From contig DJJW01000020.1 of NCBI GenBank assembly GCA_002434335.1, forward strand, positions 745 to 30,187: a stretch of DNA of 29,443 nt. Reading direction: 5' to 3'. A program made the position numbers and the translations under genes. Positions 22,668 through 29,443 of the stretch are shown here, piece after piece (the stretch's first letter is position 1; every line of letters begins with the position of its first letter). Origin of the DNA: Lachnoclostridium sp. UBA6558. Its GTDB lineage: Bacteria > Bacillota > Clostridia > Lachnospirales > Lachnospiraceae. The notes beneath the pieces are model-generated. The model was given only the letters and a program-made list of their open reading frames with translations. It was not told the DNA's origin and did no database searches.

Positions 22668-23822
22668 ATGACAAACAGTGATAAAGCTCTGTTATTACAC
22701 GAACAATGGCAGGGAAAGATTTCAACAGAGGCAAAATGTTCCGTTAAAACCAGAGAGGACCTGGCACTTGCTTATACCCCAGGTGTTGCAGAACCCTGTA
22801 AGGTAATAGCAGAAGATAAGGATGCAGCCTATAAATATACTTTAAAATCCAATACCGTAGCAGTTGTTTCAGACGGCAGTGCCGTACTGGGTCTGGGTAA
22901 TATCGGCCCCTATGCTGCCATGCCGGTTATGGAAGGTAAAGCAGTGTTATTTAAGGAATTTGGAGGTGTTAATGCATTCCCCATCTGTCTGGATACACAG
23001 GATACAGAAGAGATCATTGAGACCATAGTCCGAATTGCACCTGCATTTGGCGGTATCAACCTGGAGGATATCTCTGCACCCCGTTGCTTCGAAATTGAGG
23101 AACGTTTGAAAGAACGTCTTAATATACCCGTATTTCATGATGATCAGCATGGTACAGCTATTGTTGTACTTTCAGGAGTGATCAATGCACTCTTAGTAAC
23201 CGGAAGAAAGAAGGAAACTTCCAGGGTGGTTATTAACGGCGCCGGTTCTGCAGGTATTGCTATTGCCAAACTGCTCTTAAGCTACGGGTTTAAGAACCTG
23301 ACACTTTGTGACAGAGTTGGTATACTCTCAGAAAATACAGAAGATCTGAACTGGATGCAGAAACAGCTCACCGCTGTAACCAACCTGGATAAGAAAGAAG
23401 GCTCATTAAGCGATGCCCTAAAAGGTGCCGATATCTTTATCGGAGTATCCGCTCCTGGTATTGTATCAAAGGAAATGGTCGCATCTATGAATAAAGATGC
23501 CATATTGTTTGCCATGGCAAATCCCGTACCTGAGATTATGCCGGACCTTGCAAAAGAAGCCGGTGCAAAGGTAATCGGAACCGGAAGATCTGATTTTCCA
23601 AATCAGGTTAACAATGTTATTGCTTTTCCTGGAATCTTTAAGGGTGCCCTTGAAAGCAGAGCAAGTCAGATTACGGAAGAGATGAAATTAGCTGCTGCAG
23701 TTGCAATTGCAGGACTTGTAGCTGAGAATGAGCTGAATGAGGATAATATTCTGCCTCAACCTTTTGACCCCAGAGTATGTGAGGTAGTCAGCAATGCCGT
23801 GAAATACCACGTTAAGAAATAA
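22668..23822 (+). CDS. NAD(P)-dependent malic enzyme, short bacterial type
   Basis: Oxidative decarboxylation of malate to pyruvate and CO2. The 384 residues match the short prokaryotic form. Visible are the catalytic tyrosine in AYTPGVAEPC (Tyr 36), the catalytic lysine in GKAVLFKEF (Lys 92), the metal ligands in LEDISAPRCFEIEE (134-135) and FHDDQHGTA (159-160). The Rossmann motif GAGSAGIA is at 192-199, and ANPVPEI is also present. Cofactor preference cannot be judged from this alone. Start ATG at 22668 with AAGGAAGG upstream. It leads a plus-strand operon with the radical SAM and DUF4364 genes, which are not obviously related in function. Confidence 0.96.
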   Translation: MTNSDKALLLHEQWQGKISTEAKCSVKTREDLALAYTPGVAEPCKVIAEDKDAAYKYTLKSNTVAVVSDGSAVLGLGNIGPYAAMPVMEGKAVLFKEFGGVNAFPICLDTQDTEEIIETIVRIAPAFGGINLEDISAPRCFEIEERLKERLNIPVFHDDQHGTAIVVLSGVINALLVTGRKKETSRVVINGAGSAGIAIAKLLLSYGFKNLTLCDRVGILSENTEDLNWMQKQLTAVTNLDKKEGSLSDALKGADIFIGVSAPGIVSKEMVASMNKDAILFAMANPVPEIMPDLAKEAGAKVIGTGRSDFPNQVNNVIAFPGIFKGALESRASQITEEMKLAAAVAIAGLVAENELNEDNILPQPFDPRVCEVVSNAVKYHVKK

Positions 23823-23862
23823 GTTATAAACTTTTAAAAGAAGCTTAGGAAGGAGCCGCCTG

Positions 23863-24819
23863 TTGTCAGAGAAAAGAATAAGGGGCGACAAACCCTATTA
23901 CTCCCTGGATTATTACCTGAAAGAAACCTTTGGCAGGAAAATATATAAGCTCTCTTTAAATGCAGGTCTTACCTGTCCTAACAGAGACGGAACCCTTGGT
24001 CTTGGCGGCTGTATCTTCTGCAGCAGGGGAGGCAGCGGTGAATTTGGTGCTTCTCCTTTATTATCTGTTACAGAACAGATTGAAGCAGGTAAAGCACTTA
24101 TATATAAGAAGCTTCCGGCAGCTGTGAAAGCTGCTCCCGTCAATTCCGAAGAAAATGAGGCTTCCTTTATTGCTTATTTTCAGGCTTATACGAATACTTA
24201 CGGTGAAATATCCTACCTGCGAAAGACCTTTATGGAGGCACTGAATCATAAAGACATTGCCCTCTTGTCCATAGCTACCAGACCTGATTGTCTGGGAGCG
24301 GAAGTCCTGGAACTACTGGCGGAATGTGCTGCTATAAAACCATTATGGGTAGAATTAGGGCTTCAGACCATCCACGAGGATACCGCTGTATTTATCCGAA
24401 GAGGATATCCTCTTTCAGTCTTTGAGAAAGCCGTTAAGGAACTTAATGCCATTGGAGCAGAGATTATTACCCATATGATACTGGGGCTTCCCGGCGAAGA
24501 CAGCATAAAAGTTCTTGCCTCTATGGACTATCTGGCAAAACAGCCGATACAAGGTGTTAAGCTGCAGCTCCTCCATGTACTTAAAGATACAGACCTTGCC
24601 CACATACCCTATAAAGCTATGGACCTGGAAGAGTATACTGATCTTTTAATAGCCTGCATTGAGAAACTGCCGGATACCATGGTAATACACCGGCTTACCG
24701 GTGACGGGCCTAAGAAACTGTTACTCTCCCCATTATGGAGCGGTAATAAAAAACTTGTATTAAATCACATTCATAAAGAGATGAAGGCCAGGGATTCCTG
24801 GCAGGGAAAATCGTTGTAA
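23863..24819 (+). CDS. Radical SAM protein, TIGR01212 (YhcC-like) family
   Basis: Radical S-adenosylmethionine enzyme of 318 residues, near the size of E. coli YhcC; the reaction of the family is not firmly known. The iron-sulfur cluster cysteines are Cys 38, Cys 50 and Cys 53 in CPNRDGTLGLGGCIFC, the wide spacing characteristic of this family. Further family segments are TYGEISYLRKTF, LSIATRPDCLG, VELGLQTIHEDTA and HMILGLPGED. The start is TTG at 23863-23865 with AAGGAG 7-8 nt upstream; no ATG lies nearby. It begins 40 nt after malic enzyme and ends 26 nt before the DUF4364 gene, so the three are co-transcribed. Confidence 0.93.
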   Translation: MSEKRIRGDKPYYSLDYYLKETFGRKIYKLSLNAGLTCPNRDGTLGLGGCIFCSRGGSGEFGASPLLSVTEQIEAGKALIYKKLPAAVKAAPVNSEENEASFIAYFQAYTNTYGEISYLRKTFMEALNHKDIALLSIATRPDCLGAEVLELLAECAAIKPLWVELGLQTIHEDTAVFIRRGYPLSVFEKAVKELNAIGAEIITHMILGLPGEDSIKVLASMDYLAKQPIQGVKLQLLHVLKDTDLAHIPYKAMDLEEYTDLLIACIEKLPDTMVIHRLTGDGPKKLLLSPLWSGNKKLVLNHIHKEMKARDSWQGKSL

Positions 24820-24845
24820 TTTCTTTTTGCGAAAGGAGGCTTTTT

Positions 24846-25367
24846 ATGCAGACAGATGCGTTAACTCTATACAAACTGATTATACTTTTTCTTTTGGATA
24901 AAGTAGATTTCCCTTTGACAAACGCTCAGATTTCTAACTTTATCCTGGACAAGGAATATACCAATTATTTCAGCCTGCAGCAGTGCATATCCGAATTAAC
25001 AGAAGAAGAATTCATGACGGTGGAAACCGTCGGTCACAGCTCCCTGTACCAGATAACCCCTTCTGGTGAAGAAACCCTTTCCTTTTTTCAGAATATGATA
25101 TCCTCTGCAATACAAGAGGAGATTGTAAGCTATTTAAAGGAAAATAAGTATTCCTTACGAGATGAATCTTCCATTCTTTCCGAATACCATAAAACCGGCA
25201 AGGATGAATATACAGTTTCCCTGCGTGTTATGGAAAAAAAGAATCCGATCATAGATATCAATCTAACTGTACCTACCGAGGAGGATGCCTCCAAAATCTG
25301 CAGAAACTGGCGTGGACAAAGTCAGGAAATATATTCTTATGTCTTAAGCAGTCTTTTGAGGGAATAG
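24846..25367 (+). CDS. DUF4364 family protein, winged-helix-like
   Basis: A 173-residue protein of the DUF4364 family, common in Clostridia and without established function. The N-terminal 80 residues (LTLYKLIILFLLDKV, TNAQISNFILD, CISELTEEEFMTV, SSLYQITPSGEETLSFF) have the helix and wing pattern of PadR/MarR-like winged helices. The C-terminal half is a mixed alpha-beta region. A DNA-binding role is an inference. Start ATG at 24846 has a perfect AAAGGAGG 6 nt upstream. It is the last gene of the plus-strand operon and is followed by a terminator. Confidence 0.85.
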   Translation: MQTDALTLYKLIILFLLDKVDFPLTNAQISNFILDKEYTNYFSLQQCISELTEEEFMTVETVGHSSLYQITPSGEETLSFFQNMISSAIQEEIVSYLKENKYSLRDESSILSEYHKTGKDEYTVSLRVMEKKNPIIDINLTVPTEEDASKICRNWRGQSQEIYSYVLSSLLRE

Positions 25368-25388
25368 CAAATAACTCTGAATTAATAA

Positions 25389-25449
25389 ACCGGCCTTGCT
25401 GCAAAGCACGGATATTCCTTCCGATGCTGCAATAAGACCGGTATTTTTA
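25389..25449 (+). terminator. Terminator between DUF4364 gene and engB (convergent)
   Basis: ACCGG (25389-25393) pairs with CCGGT (25438-25442). Inner CTTGC/GCAA, AGCA/TGCT and CGGA/TCCG pairs extend the stem with bulges. TTTTT (25444-25448) follows on the plus strand. The engB stop is 3 nt beyond, so it probably also stops transcripts from the other side. Confidence 0.75.
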
Positions 25450-25451
25450 AC

Positions 25452-26054
25452 TTATTCTTCTGAACTGCCTGTTACAATATTTTCTTCTATAAGATCCCAT
25501 ATTTCATCTCTGCCCTGTTTTGATAAAGCTGAGAAAGGAAGAATTCTGGTTGTGCTTTTCGCACCAAGTCCCTGCCTTATCAGCTTAATCTGCTTATCCT
25601 TCTGGCTTCGGTTAATCTTATCCAGTTTTGTTGCGATAATTACAGGCTCATAGCCCTGATGAACAATCCAATCGTACATCAGCCTGTCATTGGCAGAGGG
25701 TTCATGCCTTATATCTAATAATAAAAAGACTATCTTAAGCTGTTTGGAAGTTTTAAGATAATTTTCTATCATTTTTCCCCATTTAGCTTTTAATGCTTCC
25801 GAAACTTTGGCATAACCATAACCTGGTAGATCTACAAAATACAATTCTTCATTAATATTGTAGAAGTTAATAGTCTGGGTTTTTCCGGGCTGACTGCTGG
25901 TTCTGGCATAAGACTTTCGATTCATCAGTCCATTTATCAGTGAGGACTTTCCTACATTTGATTTTCCTGCAAAGGCGATTTCCGGTTTATCATTTTCCGG
26001 TAAAGTGCTGGTAATACCGCAGACTGTTTCCAGGTTTACGTTCTTTACATGCAT
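25452..26054 (-). CDS. engB: Ribosome biogenesis GTP-binding protein YsxC/EngB
   Basis: GTPase needed for assembly of the large ribosomal subunit. The 200 residues form one TrmE-Era-EngA-like GTPase domain. G1 is GKSNVGKSS (30-38), the G2 region PGKTQTINFY, G3 DLPGYG (75-80) with the family segment YAKVS, G4 TKLDK (142-146), and G5 near FSALSKQG. Start ATG at 26052-26054 with AAAGGAG 7 nt upstream. The clpX-lon-engB order is the same as in many Firmicutes. The 165-nt gap from lon contains one hairpin-like repeat (26104-26124) without a T-run, so read-through from lon is likely. Confidence 0.96.
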   Translation of the reverse strand: MHVKNVNLETVCGITSTLPENDKPEIAFAGKSNVGKSSLINGLMNRKSYARTSSQPGKTQTINFYNINEELYFVDLPGYGYAKVSEALKAKWGKMIENYLKTSKQLKIVFLLLDIRHEPSANDRLMYDWIVHQGYEPVIIATKLDKINRSQKDKQIKLIRQGLGAKSTTRILPFSALSKQGRDEIWDLIEENIVTGSSEE

Positions 26055-26219
26055 ATGTTTCTCCTTTCCTGCCGTTATAAGTTAACAGCATATGGTTTTC
26101 ATCCAGGCGGCTGAAAGCTGCCTGTACCGGTCTTGTTGTTCCACCCTGTGTAATACCTATACGAGAAACAGCAAAGCGTGAATTTTGGACACACTGGTGT
26201 TACGGTCTATTCGTTGTAT

Positions 26220-28544
26220 TTATGCAAAGGCATATTTTATTACTTCCGCCATGTTATCTACAAATTTAAGATCAATACCTTCCAGTATCTCTGCTGATAT
26301 CTCTTCAATATCTTTCTTATTCTGAAAGGGTACCAAAACCTGCTTCATATGAGCAGTTTTAGCTGCTAATATCTTTTCCTTCAGGCCCCCGATTGGCAGC
26401 ACCCTGCCTCTTAGAGTAATCTCACCGGTCATTGCAGTATCTGCCTTAACAGGTTTGTCGGTTATAGCCGAGAGCATGGCAGTTGCCATTGTAATACCCG
26501 CAGATGGTCCATCCTTTGGTACAGCACCTTCCGGAATGTGGATATGAATATCATGCTTATCAAAATAATCTGCACTGATTTCATACTCATTGCTTACGGA
26601 ACGAATATAGCTGATACCTGCTCTTGCAGATTCTTTCATGACGTCACCAAGCTGACCTGTAAGTTCGAATTTACCTTTTCCAGGCATTACATTGACTTCT
26701 ATCTGCAGTGTATCACCGCCTACGCTTGTCCAGGCAAGTCCTCTTACGATACCAACTTCATCCTTCTCATTAGCCTGTTGGAAAAAGTATCTTTGCTTTC
26801 CAAGGAATTTTTCAAGATTTTTATCATTAACACGTACTTTTTCCGTGTTATTGCTTACAATTTCCCTGGCAGCTTTTCGACAGATTGCACCGAGTCTTCT
26901 CTCCAGATTACGCACACCAGCTTCTTTGGTATAACCTGTAATGATTTTAGTAATCGCTTTGTCGGATATTGTTATCTGTTTGCCATTCAGACCATTTCGG
27001 GTAATCTGCTTCGATAGCAGGTGCTTCTTAACAATGTGGAATTTCTCGTTCTCCGTATAGCTGCTAACTTCGATAACTTCCATTCTGTCAAGAAGGGGCT
27101 TGGCAATTCCCTGCAGGGAATTAGCTGTTGCAATAAAGAGCACCTCTGATAAGTCTACCGGAAGTTCTACATAATGATCTACAAACTTCTTATTCTGCTC
27201 AGAATCAAGTACTTCCAAAAGGGCAGCAGAAGTATCACCTTTATAATCACTGCTCACCTTATCTATTTCATCCAGAAGCATTAAAGGATTCTTAACACCT
27301 GCATTCTTAAGGCCTGTGATGATTCTTCCAGGCATCGCTCCCACATAAGTCCTTCTGTGTCCTCTGATTTCTGCTTCATCTCTTACTCCGCCAAGGCTGA
27401 TGCGTACATATTCTTTGTTTAAAGCTCTTGCTACAGAATTGGCAATGGAGGTCTTACCAGTTCCCGGAGGGCCAACCAGACAGAGAATGGGACTCTCTCC
27501 TTTCTGGGTCAGTACTCTGACGGCCAGGAATTCAAGAATTCTCTCCTTAACCTTTTCCAAGCCGTAATGTTCACGGTTTAAGATAGCTTCTGCATTTTTG
27601 ATATCTTGTTTGTCTTCACTAACCTTATCCCAGGGAAGGCTTAATAAAGTCTCTATATATCCTCTTACGACCGCTCCCTCAGAGGAACTTCCGGAAACAT
27701 TCTTAAAGCGTTCAATTTCTTTTATTATCTTCTCTTTGACTTCCGGCGCTGCCTTTAATTTCTCTGCTGCTATCAAATAGTTATCTGCATCAGCAGCACT
27801 GTTCGACTCTCCAAGTTCCTCTCTTATAAGCTTAAGCTGTTCTCTTAAGATATATTCTTTCTGATTCTTATCCACTTTTTCCTTCACTTTGACCTGAAGG
27901 TCTTTGCGGATACGGATGATATCAATTTCTTCCGTCAGGATAACCATAATCTTTTCATAACGCACAAGAACCTCTGCTGATTCCAGTAAGCTCTGTTTAT
28001 CCTCCAGGGTTAACGGCAGGTTAATGGCAATCTGGTCGATTAACTCACCTACCTCCTCCAGCTTCATGATAGTCTTATAGATATCTTTTCCAATCTTAGG
28101 GTTCTCATTAAAGTAAACTTCCAGTATATCCTTAAGCCCTCTTAGCATAGCCTTCTTCTCTGATTCACCGGCAGCTTCCATGTCATCTTCCAGTATTTTC
28201 ACTTCACCTACTAAAAATGGAGTCTTCTCCACTATATGATCTAATTCTGCTCTATCTGTTCCGGTAACCAGTACACGGATGACACTTCCGGGCAGTTTAA
28301 TTATCTGCTTTACCAGTGCTATTGTACCGACTGAGTATAAATCCTCCTGATCCGGTGCTTCCGTATCTGCATCTTTTTGAGTCAGCAAAAGTACCAATTG
28401 GTCATTTTCCATGGCATTTTCGATAGCCTCAATGGATATCTGGCGGTTTACGTCAAAATGGATTTGCATTCCCGGCAGCACAGCCATTCCCCGAAGTGCA
28501 ACAATAGGCACTTTTCTGCTGTAATCACTCATACTAATAACCAT
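26220..28544 (-). CDS. lon: ATP-dependent protease Lon (LonA)
   Basis: Cytoplasmic AAA+ protease that degrades damaged and regulatory proteins. The 774 residues match LonA. The substrate-recognition domain (about 11-210) and a coiled-coil stretch precede Walker A GPPGTGKT (358-365). The pore and sensor region includes GGVRDEAEIRGHRRTYVGAM, and Walker B is MLLDEID. The proteolytic dyad is Ser 681 in KDGPSAG and Lys 724 in GGLKEKI. The start is uncertain: ATG at 28542-28544 has AAGAG 6 nt upstream, and ATG four codons later gives MSDYSRKVP, closer to the family. Neither has an excellent site. No CtsR or CIRCE-like operator was seen upstream. Confidence 0.97.
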   Translation of the reverse strand: MVISMSDYSRKVPIVALRGMAVLPGMQIHFDVNRQISIEAIENAMENDQLVLLLTQKDADTEAPDQEDLYSVGTIALVKQIIKLPGSVIRVLVTGTDRAELDHIVEKTPFLVGEVKILEDDMEAAGESEKKAMLRGLKDILEVYFNENPKIGKDIYKTIMKLEEVGELIDQIAINLPLTLEDKQSLLESAEVLVRYEKIMVILTEEIDIIRIRKDLQVKVKEKVDKNQKEYILREQLKLIREELGESNSAADADNYLIAAEKLKAAPEVKEKIIKEIERFKNVSGSSSEGAVVRGYIETLLSLPWDKVSEDKQDIKNAEAILNREHYGLEKVKERILEFLAVRVLTQKGESPILCLVGPPGTGKTSIANSVARALNKEYVRISLGGVRDEAEIRGHRRTYVGAMPGRIITGLKNAGVKNPLMLLDEIDKVSSDYKGDTSAALLEVLDSEQNKKFVDHYVELPVDLSEVLFIATANSLQGIAKPLLDRMEVIEVSSYTENEKFHIVKKHLLSKQITRNGLNGKQITISDKAITKIITGYTKEAGVRNLERRLGAICRKAAREIVSNNTEKVRVNDKNLEKFLGKQRYFFQQANEKDEVGIVRGLAWTSVGGDTLQIEVNVMPGKGKFELTGQLGDVMKESARAGISYIRSVSNEYEISADYFDKHDIHIHIPEGAVPKDGPSAGITMATAMLSAITDKPVKADTAMTGEITLRGRVLPIGGLKEKILAAKTAHMKQVLVPFQNKKDIEEISAEILEGIDLKFVDNMAEVIKYAFA

Positions 28545-28685
28545 GCCTTTCTCTTAGCCTGCAATCTTTGGGCCGCAAGCTTAAATTTGCGTGTAAAAAT
28601 GTCCTTTATCCACACGAACCCTCATCTATGTGCCTTATACACACAGAATCAAGATGTTCCGATGTGATTTTCTCATTTAATTAAG

Positions 28686-28729
28686 ATAAAAACTGCCTTA
28701 AATCCTCTTATAAGGTATTTTAAGGCAGT
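28686..28729 (-). terminator. Intrinsic terminator of clpX
   Basis: ACTGCCTTAAA (28692-28702) and TTTAAGGCAGT (28719-28729) are perfect 11-bp arms; the loop has a weak CCTTATAAGAGG pairing. On the minus strand TTTTTAT follows. It lies about 50 nt past the clpX stop, so lon should have its own promoter in 28545-28685, although none of consensus type was found. Confidence 0.88.
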
Positions 28730-28777
28730 CCCTATAACAATCGAATCTTCTCAATCTATTGCAATAGCTTATCCCGC

Positions 28778-29443
28778 TTATGCAATCTCATTGCTGTTCT
28801 TCTTCGATATTCTTTTCGTAATAGCTTTTCTTGGCTGGTTATCCTCTGTACTTATCAGTGTTGGCTGATTACCGCCTTCAGCAGCTTCTTTTGTAATAAT
28901 GCATTTTAAAACCTGAGTATCTGTAGGGACTCTATACATGGAATCCATCATAACGGATTCCATTATAGCACGCAGACCTCTGGCACCGGTTTTTCTCTCA
29001 AGAGAACGTTTGGCTATAACACGAATTGCTTCATCCTCAAAGTCTAATTCTACTCCATCAAGCTCAAAGAGTTTCTTATATTGCTTAATAATAGCATTCT
29101 TAGGTTCTGTGAGAATTCGGACATGCGTTTCCTCATCTAGCGCATCCAATGCCACATTAACAGGTACACGTCCTACGAACTCTGGTATCAAGCCGTACTT
29201 TACAAAATCCTGAGGCATTGCCTGACGGAATAATTCACCTATATTACCTTTGTTCTTCTCTATGATGGAAGCATTAAATCCTATAGATTTCTGACCGATT
29301 CTGCCCTCTACTATCTTCTCAAGTCCGTCAAAGGCACCACCGCAGATAAATAAGATGTTGGTAGTATCAATCTGAATAAATTCCTGATGGGGATGTTTTC
29401 TTCCACCCTGGGGAGGTACGGAAGCAACGGTTCCTTCCAGAAT
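28778..29443 (-). CDS. clpX: ATP-dependent Clp protease ATP-binding subunit ClpX, 5' end cut by window
   Basis: AAA+ unfoldase that feeds substrates to ClpP. The last 222 codons are visible and the reading frame runs off the right edge. Seen are ILEGTVASVPPQGGRKHPHQ, NILFICGGAFDGLE, FRQAMPQDFVKYGLIPEFVGRVPV and the sensor-2 arginine in KTGARGLRAIME. The zinc-finger and Walker A regions lie outside the window. The C-terminal extension after the AAA+ core is lysine-rich and ordinary. It is followed by a terminator and then lon. Confidence 0.96.
   Translation of the reverse strand: MLEGTVASVPPQGGRKHPHQEFIQIDTTNILFICGGAFDGLEKIVEGRIGQKSIGFNASIIEKNKGNIGELFRQAMPQDFVKYGLIPEFVGRVPVNVALDALDEETHVRILTEPKNAIIKQYKKLFELDGVELDFEDEAIRVIAKRSLERKTGARGLRAIMESVMMDSMYRVPTDTQVLKCIITKEAAEGGNQPTLISTEDNQPRKAITKRISKKNSNEIA

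Noticed and set aside
26104..26124. Hairpin CAGGC.../...GCCTG between lon and engB as a terminator
   Set aside because: It has a mismatch on the transcribed strand and no U-tract; at most it is a weak processing or pausing site.
28778..29218. A separate 146-residue protein starting at an internal ATG
   Set aside because: The frame continues upstream to the window edge with clear ClpX sequence, so this is only the C-terminal part of clpX.

Overview
The window reads as chromosomal core sequence of a low-GC Firmicute of class Clostridia, most likely a Lachnospiraceae-type organism. The evidence is the AT-rich composition, the strong AGGAGG-type ribosome binding sites, the use of GTG and TTG starts, the order clpX-lon-engB, the order rho-rpmE-yqhQ(DUF1385)-prmC-prfA, and the DUF4364 and TIGR01212-type radical SAM genes. 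I see no phage, insertion sequence, tRNA, rRNA or CRISPR array.

Layout from left to right, with almost everything on the minus strand: 3'-truncated birA; a small three-helix membrane protein; argF behind a promoter overlapped by two ARG-box-like sites; a patatin-like phospholipase; an AT-rich tandem repeat; a lipoteichoic acid synthase-like sulfatase; a ThuA-like gene broken by an in-frame TAG; an nfeD-SPFH (stomatin-like) membrane pair; a SpoU/TrmH-type RNA methyltransferase; a response regulator-histidine kinase pair beside an ABC ATPase and an 8-helix FtsX-type permease; a BltD-like N-acetyltransferase preceded by a tiny lysine-rich leader ORF; the termination operon (rho, L31, DUF1385, PrmC, RF1); engB, lon and the 3' part of clpX at the right edge. 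Only malic enzyme, the radical SAM gene and the DUF4364 gene (22668-25367) are on the plus strand.

The rho-to-prfA block joins transcription termination, a ribosomal protein and translation termination: PrmC methylates the GGQ glutamine of RF1. clpX and lon form an ATP-dependent protease block with the ribosome-assembly GTPase EngB. The two-component pair and the ABC pair are probably one envelope stress or peptide-response module, split by a terminator into two transcription units. Several sigma-A promoters with exact 17-bp spacers and several intrinsic terminators can be read directly.

I found no convincing undescribed multi-gene system. The observations most worth a second look are the amber-interrupted thuA gene that keeps a good promoter, two leader peptides (argF and the acetyltransferase), a conserved-looking 32-codon ORF in the methyltransferase leader, the large low-complexity segments in Rho and DUF1385 of the same gene block, and palindromes placed inside or beside promoters.
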